In this document: one piece after another, positions 40,703 through 49,057 of the stretch
Numbering within the stretch: position 1 is the stretch's first letter
Layout: every line of letters begins with the position of its first letter
Assembly: GCA_018266875.1 (NCBI GenBank)
Contig: JAFDZR010000028.1
Coordinates: 1,594-50,650, forward strand
Length of the DNA stretch: 49,057 nucleotides
Origin: Bacteroidota bacterium
GTDB lineage: Bacteria; Bacteroidota; Ignavibacteria; Tepidaquicellales; Tepidaquicellaceae
Reading direction: 5' to 3'
Notes under the pieces: model-generated
Databases searched by the model: none
Told to the model about the DNA's origin: nothing
What the model saw: the letters and a program-made list of their open reading frames with translations, nothing else
Made by a program: the position numbers and the translations under genes

Positions 40703-43167
40703 GATGTTAATTTTTTAATTGCCGCTTCAAATGATTTTTTCACTCCAGGGTCCGTGCTTTTATTTATCATCTCTTTAAAAACTTTTATCAGCGAACTGTC
40801 TCCCGATGCGGCAAGAATATTTATTAATGCTCGTTTGACAAAGATAAAATTATAATCCAAATATTTTAAGGCGGAATCCTTTACTTCCGGATCTTTTGCA
40901 TATTTCACAAGTGAATTTGCTGCATTCACCCTTAGTCTTTCATCTATATCTTTCCCGAATGCAAAGCCCATTAATACATTCCTGATGTCCGTGTCAGTTC
41001 CGTAACTGTCTGCTTTGGAAAGAGTATTTATTACTGCATTCCTTACTACTTCCCTGTATGAACTTCTCTCTGCATACGGCATAACAAATTCTTTAAGTTT
41101 ATCTCCGCTCATACATCCTGCAAGCGCTGATATACCGTCAGCTACAATATAATCATTTTCTTCGTTTTTTATTTTTTCAACTATAAAATCCGAAAAGAAA
41201 TTATTTCCTGAACTCCCGGCGGATTTCAATATCTCCCTTCTGATCCTGGTGTTTGTCTGAAGTTCATATGAATTTTTCAGAATATTAAATGTAAGATCAA
41301 GTAGATGATTCCTTCCGAGTATTTTTGCGGCTTCGTTTCTTGCACCCCAGAATTTATCATTATTCAGTGTGTATTCAAAAAGCTTAAGCGCTTCTCTCTG
41401 ATCAGCCGTAACAGCAGGCTTTCCAGCTGTTCGTGATTCATCCCATTTCAGAAACCCTTCAAGTCCCCGCAGAGCTGTTATTCTGTCAATTGCATCTTCA
41501 CTTTCTGCAAGCTGATTTTTCCAGTCCTCCAATGGTTTCTCAAAATAAAGTCTGTCAAGAATATTATTCCCGTGATCAAATTCTACATAATCAGGAACAG
41601 TAGAACAGTCTAATCTGAATTCCTGCGCGCGCCTGTCAATTTCGATCTTATGAATTTTTTTACCTGACTTGTTCTTTATCAGTATATCCATCGGAACCCT
41701 GAAAACCGGTGTAAGCGAATCTTCTTTCTGAAGCTGTTTCACATTCAGAACGACTTCCTTTCCTTTTTCGTCGAACTTATAATTTACGTAAAATTCAGGC
41801 TGACCGGCTTTAAGGATCCACTGATCGAACATCCATTTATAATCCTTTCCGGTAGTTCTGTTAATTGATTCCATCAGATCTTTTGTTTCTGCATTCTTAA
41901 ATTCATATTCCTTCAGGAAATTTCCGAGTGAAGGATAAAAATCATCACCGAGAATGTATCTGAAAGTATTTAAAATGACAGAACCCTTATCATAGACATT
42001 TGCGGTTAATCTTCCGTAACCCGCCCATATCGGATATCTTCCGGTCAGACTGTCAAGACGAAGAGCGTCATCACCATTGAGAAGCACATCATATTTATAT
42101 TCATCCTCTCCGTAATATTTCTCGTTCCATAAGAGATTTGAAAAAGTCGCAAAGCTTTCATTAAGCCAGATCTCGCTCCAGTTTCTGCAGGTTACAAGAT
42201 CTCCCCACCACATATGACTGAGTTCATGAGCAATGGTTCCGTCCGGGTAAAATTCGTTTTCGACTTTCCTGTTGTAAATTGTTCTTTTATTCAGGACAGT
42301 AGCAGTGACATTCTCCATTCCCCCGTAAATAAAATTTTCCACGACTACCTGTGCATATTTATTCCAAGGATATTCATATCTGAATATCTTACTGAAATAA
42401 TCTGCCATATCAGGAACATTCCTGAAAGTATATTCTGCGTCATCAACGCTGATATTCTGATCTGTATAAGACTGGACCGGAATATTACCGTATTTTTTTT
42501 CTATTACGTTAAAATCTCCGGCGGCAATCATGATTAGATAAGAGGATACCGGTTTATCCATTACCCATTCGTCAGTTCTTCTGCCGGAATGCTGATCTTT
42601 TACAGAGTTTTTTAAATAACCGTTGGAAAGCGATTTGTATTTATCATCAAGAGTAATTTTCAGATTAAAGGTTGCCTTGTCATTCGGATAATCATATATC
42701 GGAAGCCAGAATCTGTTCTCCTCGTCTTCTCCCTGAGTCCATACCTGATAAGGTTTGGATGGATCAAGTTCGGACGGCTGAATAAAAAACATTCCCGTCT
42801 GAGGTCTGCACTTATACTCAACAGTTACTTTACAGATTTCTCCCGGGGAATAATTTCTCACAGTTCTGATAATGATTTTACTGCTGTCATATTCAAACGG
42901 GAGTTCCAGACCGTTTTCATTTTTAACGGATAAAATGTCAAAAGCCACTGCATCAAGTTCAACAGTTCCAAGATTTTCAGACAGCGGCGTGAGTTCAGTT
43001 GTTACTTTTCCCGAGAGGTTTTTTCCTTCGACATCCAGATCCAGTTCAATATTCAGATGAATCACGTCAAAGGTCCGGATCCTTTCCGCGGCAGGTATTA
43101 AAATTATTGTCTGTGAAAAAACAAGCTGTGCTGTAAAAATAAAAACAAGAGTAATTATTCTTTTCAA
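40699..43167 (-). CDS. Exported M1-family metalloaminopeptidase with C-terminal HEAT-like repeats
   Basis: An 822-residue zinc aminopeptidase. A signal peptide ends LVFSQ (about 1-19). The N-terminal beta saddle (about 25-215) leads to the catalytic domain with the exopeptidase motif GGMEN (282-286, the usual GAMEN with Gly), HELSH (314-318) and Glu337 in WLNESFATF. Zinc ligands are His314, His318 and Glu337, with Glu315 as base, so it should be active. The C-terminus (about 560-820) has alpha-helical HEAT-like repeats. The start is TTG, 9 nt after the nadB stop. It probably trims peptides in the periplasm; no T9SS domain is seen. Confidence 0.92.
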   Translation of the reverse strand: MKRIITLVFIFTAQLVFSQTIILIPAAERIRTFDVIHLNIELDLDVEGKNLSGKVTTELTPLSENLGTVELDAVAFDILSVKNENGLELPFEYDSSKIIIRTVRNYSPGEICKVTVEYKCRPQTGMFFIQPSELDPSKPYQVWTQGEDEENRFWLPIYDYPNDKATFNLKITLDDKYKSLSNGYLKNSVKDQHSGRRTDEWVMDKPVSSYLIMIAAGDFNVIEKKYGNIPVQSYTDQNISVDDAEYTFRNVPDMADYFSKIFRYEYPWNKYAQVVVENFIYGGMENVTATVLNKRTIYNRKVENEFYPDGTIAHELSHMWWGDLVTCRNWSEIWLNESFATFSNLLWNEKYYGEDEYKYDVLLNGDDALRLDSLTGRYPIWAGYGRLTANVYDKGSVILNTFRYILGDDFYPSLGNFLKEYEFKNAETKDLMESINRTTGKDYKWMFDQWILKAGQPEFYVNYKFDEKGKEVVLNVKQLQKEDSLTPVFRVPMDILIKNKSGKKIHKIEIDRRAQEFRLDCSTVPDYVEFDHGNNILDRLYFEKPLEDWKNQLAESEDAIDRITALRGLEGFLKWDESRTAGKPAVTADQREALKLFEYTLNNDKFWGARNEAAKILGRNHLLDLTFNILKNSYELQTNTRIRREILKSAGSSGNNFFSDFIVEKIKNEENDYIVADGISALAGCMSGDKLKEFVMPYAERSSYREVVRNAVINTLSKADSYGTDTDIRNVLMGFAFGKDIDERLRVNAANSLVKYAKDPEVKDSALKYLDYNFIFVKRALINILAASGDSSLIKVFKEMINKSTDPGVKKSFEAAIKKLTS

Positions 43168-43176
43168 CCTGTTAAT

Positions 43177-44799
43177 TTATTTTTTGATTATTGTATCTTT
43201 TAGAAAATTCCTGTCATCACGAACCGGATAATCCGACATAAAATGAAGACCTCTGGATTCCTTTCTCAGCATTGCAGAACGGATAACGAGGAATGCAACT
43301 GTAACAAGATTTCTGAGTTCCAGCAGCTCAACGCTGACCTTTGTCTTATCATAAAACTCCTTTATCTCGTCTTTCATCATTTTCATTCTCCTGTATGCTC
43401 TTTCCAATCTGATAGTATTTCTCACTATCCCGACATAGTCGCTCATAACCTCCTTGATCTCCTTTTTATTGTGAGAAATAAGTATCCATTCTTCAGTATT
43501 TTCCATTCCGTCGTCATTCCAGTCATAGACATTGCTTTTGAGTTCTCTGATATTATTTTCAGTCCTTGATCTTTCGGAAAAATGTTCTTTTTTCAGATCG
43601 CTGAATATTGCATTTGAGAAAACCATAGCTTCAAGTAGAGAATTTGAAGCAAGTCTGTTGGCTCCGTGCACGCCTGTCATTGTCACTTCCCCGCTCGCAT
43701 ACAGATTCCTTACATTGGTTCTTCCTTTCAGGTCTGTCTTGATTCCTCCGCACGTATAATGCGCTGCAGGCACTACGGGAATCATCTGTTTTGTAATATC
43801 AATTCCCCTGCTAAGGCAGTGTCTGTAAATATTCGGGAATTCTTTTTTTAATTTTTCCGCGCCGATCTTTTCCGTATCCAGAAATACATGCGGTTCTCCA
43901 CTCTTTTTCATTTCACTGTCAATTGCTCTTGCTACGATATCCCTGGGAGCAAGAGATTTTCTTTTATCATATCTGTGCATGAATTCCTTACCGCTGATAG
44001 TCTTCAATACCGCTCCGGCTCCCCTGACAGCTTCTGATATCAGGAATACCTGACTTGAACTGTCATCGGTTTCCTGATCATAAAATGCAGTCGGATGGAA
44101 CTGTATGAATTCCATGTTCGCTATCTCGCAGCCGGCTCTGTAACCCATCGCTATGCCGTCGCCAGTAGCAATCGGCGGATTTGTTGTGTGAAGATATATC
44201 TGTCCTGCTCCTCCTGTTGCAAGTATGGTCTTACCTGCGATTATCTTTTCAACTTTTCCTGTCTTGACATTTAAGGCATATATCCCGTAACATGCCGGAG
44301 CTTTTTCTTTTTTTCTTTTAAGATTTTTATTTGTAAGAAGGTCAACTGCAAAATAATATTCAAAGAGTTTAATATTTTTATTTACCGAAATTCTGCTGAG
44401 AAGCGCTCTTTCAATTTCCTTACCCGTAAGATCTTTTGCGTGAATTATCCTGTTCCTCGAATGTCCGCCTTCCTTTCCGAGTGTAAGACTGCCTTTTTCC
44501 CTGGAAAATTTTGTCCCGAATCTTATCAGATCCTCAATCATTTCAGGTCCTTCCTCAACTATCTTCCTGACTGCTTTTTCATTGCATATCCCTGCTCCGC
44601 ATTCCAGAGTGTCCTTAATATGAAGCGAAAAATCATCCTCCTCGCTCATCACGGCTGCAATACCTCCCTGAGCATAATTTGTATTCGATTCGCTTTTCTG
44701 TTTTTTGGTTATCACAATCACTTTTCCGAATTCGCTGAGCTTTAACGCAAGTGAAAGTCCCGCTATTCCGCTCCCTATTACAAGATAATCTGTAGTCAA
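43177..44799 (-). CDS. nadB: L-aspartate oxidase NadB
   Basis: Oxidises L-aspartate to iminoaspartate, the first step of de novo NAD synthesis, using FAD. The 540 residues show the FAD-binding GSGIAGLSLALKL near the N-terminus, NYAQGGIAAV, GGHSRNRIIHAKDLTG, the TGGAGQIYLHTTNPP loop, FIQFHPTAFYD and HYTCGGIKTDLKGRTNV, followed by LYASGEVTMTGVHGANRLASNSLLE. These favour NadB over fumarate or succinate dehydrogenase subunits. A helical C-terminal domain completes it. The start is TTG at 44797-44799. It is the first gene of an apparent eight-gene operon running to dnaJ; nadA and nadC are not in the window. Confidence 0.94.
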   Translation of the reverse strand: MTTDYLVIGSGIAGLSLALKLSEFGKVIVITKKQKSESNTNYAQGGIAAVMSEEDDFSLHIKDTLECGAGICNEKAVRKIVEEGPEMIEDLIRFGTKFSREKGSLTLGKEGGHSRNRIIHAKDLTGKEIERALLSRISVNKNIKLFEYYFAVDLLTNKNLKRKKEKAPACYGIYALNVKTGKVEKIIAGKTILATGGAGQIYLHTTNPPIATGDGIAMGYRAGCEIANMEFIQFHPTAFYDQETDDSSSQVFLISEAVRGAGAVLKTISGKEFMHRYDKRKSLAPRDIVARAIDSEMKKSGEPHVFLDTEKIGAEKLKKEFPNIYRHCLSRGIDITKQMIPVVPAAHYTCGGIKTDLKGRTNVRNLYASGEVTMTGVHGANRLASNSLLEAMVFSNAIFSDLKKEHFSERSRTENNIRELKSNVYDWNDDGMENTEEWILISHNKKEIKEVMSDYVGIVRNTIRLERAYRRMKMMKDEIKEFYDKTKVSVELLELRNLVTVAFLVIRSAMLRKESRGLHFMSDYPVRDDRNFLKDTIIKK

Positions 44800-44853
44800 A
44801 TTTTTTCAGTTTTTTTTATTAGCAAATAAATTTAGGAATTTCAAAAATTAAAA

Positions 44854-44875
44854 GAGCGGACAATAATATCCGCTC
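44854..44875 (-). terminator. Terminator after the aminotransferase gene
   Basis: Perfect 7-bp arms GAGCGGA and TCCGCTC with an 8-nt loop. The minus strand continues TTTTAATTTTTG. It lies 64 nt past the aminotransferase stop and 55 nt before the nadB start. Confidence 0.75.
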
Positions 44876-44938
44876 CCGTTTAATCAGATTTCCCGTTTTC
44901 AGTAATTATGGATTGAGCAATTGATCCGCTGAAAATTA

Positions 44939-46096
44939 TCAGATAACTTCCCTGATCCTTTTTATTGCTTCTTTGATATTCTCCCTGGAATTTGCATATG
45001 AAAACCTGAGATATCCTTCTCCGAATTCTCCGAATGCCGTTCCGGATAAAGCAGCAACTCCACCTTTGTATAAAAGGTGATCAGCGAGTTCCTTTGAACT
45101 CATGCCTGTCTTTGTGATATTTGGGAATGCATAAAATGCTCCCAAAGGAAGATTACAGGAAAATCCGTTTACCGAATTCAATCCTTCCACAATAATATCC
45201 CTTCTTGCCATGAATTCCTTTTTCATTTCCTCAACAGAATCCTGCGGACCTTCATAAGCTTCGATACATGCTTTCTGTACGACTGTGTTGGTACAGGAAT
45301 TACTGTTGGTCATCAGCTGAGCAGTTACCTTTGCAAGTTCCTTATTCATTACGCCGTATCCGGCTCTCCATCCTGTCATTGCATATGTCTTTGAGAATCC
45401 GTCAAGTATAATTGTTCTGTCTTTGAAACCCGGTATCTGAGTGATGCTGAAATGATCTCCCTGAAAAATAAGCCGGCTGTAAATCTCATCACTTAAAATT
45501 ATTATGTCTTCCCTGTCCTTGAGAACTTCAGCTATCTTTCTTATCTCTTCTTCGGTAAGTATTCCGCCTGTCGGATTCTGAGGAGTATTTATAATGAGCA
45601 TTTTTGTCTTCGGAGTTATAAGTTTCTTAAGATCCTCTGCATCAAATGCGAAATTTTTCTCTTCCCTGAGTTTCAGCGGAACAGGAGTCCCGCCGACAAA
45701 TTTTATCATGGATTCATAAATCGGAAATCCCGGATTCGGATATATTACCTCTTCGCCTGAATTGACAAGGGCAAGTATTGCGTAAAACATTATCGGCTTT
45801 GCTCCCGGAGTCATTACGACTTCATCAGGATCAACTTCAATTCCTCTGGTTCTGCTGATGTACTTTGCAATTGTGTTTCGTATTTCAGGAATACCTGCTG
45901 AAGGAGTATAATGCGTATCTCCAGCCCTGATGGAATCAATTGCCGCATTGCAGATATTTTCCGGCGTCGGAAAATCCGGTTCGCCGATTTCAAGATGTAT
46001 AATGTTTTTACCTTCGGCCTCGAGTTTTCTTGCTTTTGCAAGAACTTCAAATGCAGTCTCTGTACCGAGGTTATTCATTCTGTCTGCTAATTTCAT
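44939..46096 (-). CDS. Pyridoxal-phosphate aminotransferase, class I (aspartate aminotransferase-like)
   Basis: A 385-residue class I/II aminotransferase, probably aspartate or a related amino acid with 2-oxoglutarate. The PLP Schiff-base Lys is Lys236 in DGFSKTYAMTGWRAGYG. Asn174 (NTPQNPTGG), Asp203 and Tyr206 (LSDEIYSRLIF) bind the cofactor, Arg244 is in the phosphate-binding region, and the substrate carboxylate Arg is in GYLRFSYA near the C-terminus. The pattern matches the thermophile-type I-gamma group. A terminator separates it from nadB, which uses aspartate. livF ends 145 nt upstream. Confidence 0.9.
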   Translation of the reverse strand: MKLADRMNNLGTETAFEVLAKARKLEAEGKNIIHLEIGEPDFPTPENICNAAIDSIRAGDTHYTPSAGIPEIRNTIAKYISRTRGIEVDPDEVVMTPGAKPIMFYAILALVNSGEEVIYPNPGFPIYESMIKFVGGTPVPLKLREEKNFAFDAEDLKKLITPKTKMLIINTPQNPTGGILTEEEIRKIAEVLKDREDIIILSDEIYSRLIFQGDHFSITQIPGFKDRTIILDGFSKTYAMTGWRAGYGVMNKELAKVTAQLMTNSNSCTNTVVQKACIEAYEGPQDSVEEMKKEFMARRDIIVEGLNSVNGFSCNLPLGAFYAFPNITKTGMSSKELADHLLYKGGVAALSGTAFGEFGEGYLRFSYANSRENIKEAIKRIREVI

Positions 46097-46140
46097 AAGG
46101 TCATCTGTTTAAGTTTATTAATTCGGTTTGTTGATATAAA

Positions 46141-46171
46141 TAATTAAGAATTAAGATTTAAGATTTAAGAA
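46141..46171. repeat. AT-rich tandem run, AATTAAG / ATTTAAG units
   Basis: Four near-identical 7-nt units (AATTAAG, AATTAAG, ATTTAAG, ATTTAAG) between the aminotransferase start and livF stop. It lies in the same gap as the run at 46205-46230 but differs in unit sequence. Confidence 0.5.
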
Positions 46172-46204
46172 TGTAAATATTATAAAAGTAACAAAAGCTA
46201 TTTT

Positions 46205-46230
46205 TAATTTATAATTTATAATTTATAATT
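46205..46230. repeat. AT-rich 7-nt iteration downstream of livF
   Basis: Four copies of a TAATTTA-type unit ending 10 nt past the livF stop, the same unit as the run after arsR. Confidence 0.6.
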
Positions 46231-46240
46231 CACATGGGGT

Positions 46241-46954
46241 TTACTCTCCTAGATAAGCTTTTCTCACATCTTCATTTCTTGCAAGCGATCCGGCTTCACC
46301 TTCGAGAATAATTTCTCCGGTCTCCATTACATATCCGTAATCAGCAATTGATAAAGCAATATTCGCATTTTGTTCCACCAGTAAAATAGTAATTCCTGTT
46401 CTTTTATTTAATTCAACAATTTGTTCAAATATTGATTTCACGAGTATAGGAGCAATACCGAGCGAAGGTTCGTCCAGCAGAAGTAATTTTGGCTTTGACA
46501 TCAGAGCTCTTGAGATGGCAAGCATCTGCTGCTCGCCGCCGCTTAATGTTCCTCCCATCTGTTTCAGTCTTTCCTTTATCCTGGGAAAAAAAGTATAAAT
46601 AAATTCAAGATCCTCTTTTAGATTCTGTGTGTCTTTTCTTGTGTATGCGCCCATTTCCAGATTCTCTTTTACTGTAAGATTGGAGAATATCATTCTTCCT
46701 TCAGGTGACTGCGAGATCCCGAGTTCGACAATTTTATCAGGCGGTAGATTTGTAATGTCATTTCCCTGAAAATTAATTTTTCCAGAGACAGGTTTCAGCA
46801 GCGAAGAGATTGTTCTTAGCAGTGTTGTTTTTCCCGCGCCGTTAGCGCCAATCAAAGTAACGATCGAACTTTCCTTAACAAGAATGTTAATTCCCTTGAG
46901 AGCTTTAATCGCTCCGTAGTTAACATGAAGATCTTTAATTTCCAGTAAGTTCAA
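46241..46954 (-). CDS. livF: Branched-chain amino acid ABC transporter ATP-binding protein LivF
   Basis: One of two ATPases of a HAAT-type importer at the cytosolic face of the membrane. The 237 residues carry Walker A GANGAGKTT, the Q-loop, the signature LSGGEQQML, Walker B LLLLDEPSLGIAP and the switch His-like EQNANIALSIAD segment typical of LivF (EQN) rather than LivG. It overlaps livG by 4 nt. The start is TTG (TTGAACTTACTG); no closer ATG precedes Walker A. The C-terminus ends in AYLGE as usual. Confidence 0.92.
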   Translation of the reverse strand: MNLLEIKDLHVNYGAIKALKGINILVKESSIVTLIGANGAGKTTLLRTISSLLKPVSGKINFQGNDITNLPPDKIVELGISQSPEGRMIFSNLTVKENLEMGAYTRKDTQNLKEDLEFIYTFFPRIKERLKQMGGTLSGGEQQMLAISRALMSKPKLLLLDEPSLGIAPILVKSIFEQIVELNKRTGITILLVEQNANIALSIADYGYVMETGEIILEGEAGSLARNEDVRKAYLGE

Positions 46955-47718
46955 TTGTGAGTCTCCCCAAGATATGCTTCAATTACTTTCGGATCCTTCT
47001 TGATGTCTTCGGGATTTCCTTCGGCTATTTTCTTACCGTAATCAAGCACAAAAATTCTTTCGCATACTCCCATTACCACTTTCATATCATGCTCGATAAG
47101 AAGAATTGAAATTTTAAATTTATCCTTTACCATTTTTATTAGACTCATGAGTTCTGTCTTTTCGACCGGATTCATGCCGGCAGCAGGTTCGTCAAGAAGC
47201 AGGAGTTCGGGCGATGTGGCAAGCGCTCTTACGATCTCTACTTTTCTCTGTTCTCCGTACGGAAGCGATCTTGCATATTCGTCACCTGCTTCGAACAGTC
47301 CGAATATTTCAAGAAGTTCATCTATTTTTTTATCTATTTCCCTTTCCTCTTTCAGATAGTTGCCGATCTGCAGAGTGGAAATAAAAAATCCGGCTTTGAT
47401 GCTTTTTACAAATGATACCCTTATATTATCCCTCACGCTTAGACTCTGGAAAAGCCTGATATTCTGGAATGTTCTGCTGATACCGATCTCAGCAACTTCA
47501 TATGGCTTGTATGGCACAACGCTTTTTCCCCTGAAGAGAACGTCACCTTCCGATGGATTATAAACACCCGTGATGATATTGAATACAGTTGTTTTTCCTG
47601 CGCCGTTAGGACCGATCATTCCTACAAGTTCGTTATCGCCGACAAAGGTATTCAGTCTGTCAACGCAGGTCAGACCTCCGAATCTCATTGTACAGTCTTT
47701 TATGTCAAGTAAGCTCAT
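46951..47718 (-). CDS. livG: Branched-chain amino acid ABC transporter ATP-binding protein LivG
   Basis: The second ATPase of the importer. The 255 residues have Walker A GPNGAGKTT, the long LivG-specific insert with SLSVRDNIRVSF, a signature variant LPYGEQRKVEI, Walker B LLLLDEPAAGMNP and switch His in EHDMKVVMGVC. The ATG overlaps the livM stop by 1 nt (TAATG) and the stop overlaps livF by 4 nt, so the three genes are translationally coupled. Confidence 0.94.
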   Translation of the reverse strand: MSLLDIKDCTMRFGGLTCVDRLNTFVGDNELVGMIGPNGAGKTTVFNIITGVYNPSEGDVLFRGKSVVPYKPYEVAEIGISRTFQNIRLFQSLSVRDNIRVSFVKSIKAGFFISTLQIGNYLKEEREIDKKIDELLEIFGLFEAGDEYARSLPYGEQRKVEIVRALATSPELLLLDEPAAGMNPVEKTELMSLIKMVKDKFKISILLIEHDMKVVMGVCERIFVLDYGKKIAEGNPEDIKKDPKVIEAYLGETHN

Positions 47719-48743
47719 TATCTTTCAGTTTTTTTCTTTGGTTTTAGTCTTACACCGAAAAGCCCCTGCGGTCTGAGCAGCATCATTATAATCAGAAGCA
47801 GAGCGTAAATTATCATTCTGTATTCCGCAATGCCTCTGAGAAATTCAGGCAGTATGGTTAATATTATTGCTGCAATTATTACCCCGATCATGCTTCCCAT
47901 TCCTCCGAGTATTACCATTACAACAATTTCCACTGATTTTAAGAAATTAAAATCCTCTGGATTCAGATAAAGATTGAAATGTCCGTATAGCGCTCCGGCA
48001 ATTCCCGCAAAGAATGCTCCGCTCACAAATGCTATGACCTTGAACTTTGTTGTATTTACTCCCATTGACTCCGCGGCAATCTCGTCATCTTTAACCGCAA
48101 GAAATCCCCTGCCGTAGGAAGATCCCATAAGGTTGCTGATGAAAAATATTATCAGCGCGACAAATGAAAATGTCCAGAAGAAATTTGTATATTTCGGTAC
48201 AGAATAAAACACATAAGGAACTGACGACATGTCTGCGGGTATCTGAGCGGCTTTCACGCCGTTCTCAAAAATGTAAGCGCCTCTGAATCCCTGGGAAGCT
48301 CCCACGACCTCAAGACTCTGTATAATGACTCTTATTATTTCTGCAAATCCAAGAGTGGTAATTGCAAGATAATCGCCTTTCAGCCTGAGAGAAGGAACTC
48401 CTACTATTATGCCTGCTATGGCTGCGGCAATACCTCCGATAAGTAATACTATAATGAAAGATATTGTTTCCCCGAAAATCCCCGTTCCGAATGTATTGAT
48501 AAAAAACGGAGCGTAATAAGTGCTGATCGCAGCGGCAAGATATCCTCCGATAGCCATAAATCCGGCGTGACCAAGCGAGAACTGTCCTGTGTATCCGTTA
48601 ATAAGATTAAGACTTGAAGCAAGTATAATGTTAATTCCTATGTAGATCAGAATTGTGTAATAATAAGGATCTAAACTGTCTGTGAATAAATTTATAACGA
48701 AGATTATTACGAGAGAGGAAAGAAATAATAATTTATTCTTCAT
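47718..48743 (-). CDS. livM: Branched-chain amino acid ABC transporter permease LivM
   Basis: An inner-membrane permease of the HAAT family, 341 residues with about eight hydrophobic helices. Family segments include NLINGYTGQFSLGHAGFMAIGGY, split here as NLINGYTGQFSLGHAG, then SLRLKGDYLAITTLGFAEI, the cytosolic loop GRGFLAVKDDEIAAESMGVN and VILGGMGSMIGVI. It usually pairs with LivH and a periplasmic binding protein. Neither is in the window; the region upstream holds a tRNA gene and then the window ends. The short acidic-basic tail KPKKKTER is cytosolic. Confidence 0.93.
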   Translation of the reverse strand: MKNKLLFLSSLVIIFVINLFTDSLDPYYYTILIYIGINIILASSLNLINGYTGQFSLGHAGFMAIGGYLAAAISTYYAPFFINTFGTGIFGETISFIIVLLIGGIAAAIAGIIVGVPSLRLKGDYLAITTLGFAEIIRVIIQSLEVVGASQGFRGAYIFENGVKAAQIPADMSSVPYVFYSVPKYTNFFWTFSFVALIIFFISNLMGSSYGRGFLAVKDDEIAAESMGVNTTKFKVIAFVSGAFFAGIAGALYGHFNLYLNPEDFNFLKSVEIVVMVILGGMGSMIGVIIAAIILTILPEFLRGIAEYRMIIYALLLIIMMLLRPQGLFGVRLKPKKKTER

Positions 48744-48867
48744 TAAAAACTTAATTTACTTATCGATTTTTCAATGAGAATTTTCAGAGTACTTAATTTT
48801 TCTGAGAGGTTTAAAAAAGAAAAAGAATTCCAAAATCCGCGGAATACTTGTTTTTCAGAAATCAAGT

Positions 48868-48940
48868 GGGCGATAAAGGACTCGAACCTATAACCCCCTC
48901 GGTGTAAGCGAGGTGCTCTAGCCAATTGAGCTAATCGCCC
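48868..48940 (-). tRNA. tRNA-Val(UAC)
   Basis: A 73-nt cloverleaf on the minus strand. The acceptor arms GGGCGAT / ATCGCCC pair perfectly, the D stem is GCTC / GAGC, and the anticodon stem CCTCG / CGAGG encloses CTTACAC, giving anticodon UAC (Val, GUA codons). The T loop is TTCGAGT, with one U-U mismatch in its stem. CCA is not encoded. It lies about 125 nt upstream of livM on the same strand. I see no gene in 48941-49057. Confidence 0.95.
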
Positions 48941-49057
48941 TTAATTTATTAAGTTACAAAAATATATTTTTAATACCTCAATTTCAAACCACTTTACTTT
49001 AGACAGTGAATAAAAATTTCAATACTGTCCAATACGTTGTATAAAATTATAGAGTAA

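Noticed and set aside
46241-46954. livF as a second copy of livG
   Set aside because: The EQN switch motif, shorter length and lack of the LivG insert identify it as LivF.
48743-48925. A 60-residue reading frame on the minus strand at the right end
   Set aside because: It covers most of the tRNA-Val gene and has no recognisable protein features.
29-49032. A 13-nt inverted match between the window ends (29-41 and 49020-49032, TTGGACAGTATTG)
   Set aside because: In 49 kb several 13-nt inverted matches are expected by chance, the flanks do not extend the match, and no mobile genes suggest terminal repeats.

Overview
This window looks like a chromosomal segment of an Ignavibacteria-type bacterium (Bacteroidota/Chlorobi group), possibly from an uncultured lineage. 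Four secreted proteins end in the type IX secretion (T9SS) sorting domain with the QNYPNPFNP signature typical of that group. There is a TonB-dependent receptor with an N-terminal carboxypeptidase-regulatory domain, lipid A genes point to a Gram-negative envelope, and intergenic DNA is AT-rich. TTG start codons are unusually common. I see no phage, transposase, CRISPR array or rRNA. One tRNA-Val(UAC) lies near the right end.

Layout, left to right. (1) 63-3241, minus: a metal operon of DtxR/MntR regulator, Nramp importer MntH and a ferritin-like/VIT1 fusion. (2) 3461-6651, plus: a GtrB-like glycosyltransferase, lpxA, a CYTH protein and panB, closed by a bidirectional terminator. (3) 6737-9133, minus: a T9SS-exported M14 carboxypeptidase. 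(4) 9206-17318, minus: a six-gene sugar operon tkt-pgi-gnd-zwf-pgl-glk. It covers glucose to ribulose-5-phosphate plus transketolase, but has no transaldolase. (5) 17319-26014: a GNAT acetyltransferase, two large exported proteins, an unrecognised 473-residue protein, and arsR-arsM with a clear palindromic operator. Two copies of a large imperfect palindromic repeat sit here.

(6) 26312-34901, minus: a surface-protein island. It holds a cohesin-like T9SS protein, two paralogous beta-helix-like proteins (one ending in a dockerin-like module, the other in a T9SS domain), an LpxH-like phosphoesterase and a TonB-dependent receptor co-transcribed with the T9SS paralog. (7) 35099-44799, minus: a probable eight-gene operon nadB, M1 aminopeptidase, lipoprotein, glycosyltransferase, nitrilase-family amidase, hrcA, grpE, dnaJ. 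It lacks dnaK and any CIRCE element I could see. (8) 44939-48940, minus: an aspartate-type aminotransferase, livM-livG-livF without livH, and the tRNA.

The strongest candidate for something undescribed is in region 6. The receptor promoter and the dockerin-type paralog promoter each carry six TTAACA/TTTACA-like hexamers with the same spacing (11, 11, 9, 11, 11 nt). That is the architecture expected of a PhoB/PhoP-type response regulator. I infer a co-regulated outer-surface system, possibly for phosphate or phosphorylated substrates, in which one passenger domain is delivered by two different C-terminal modules. The ligand and the regulator are not shown by the sequence.
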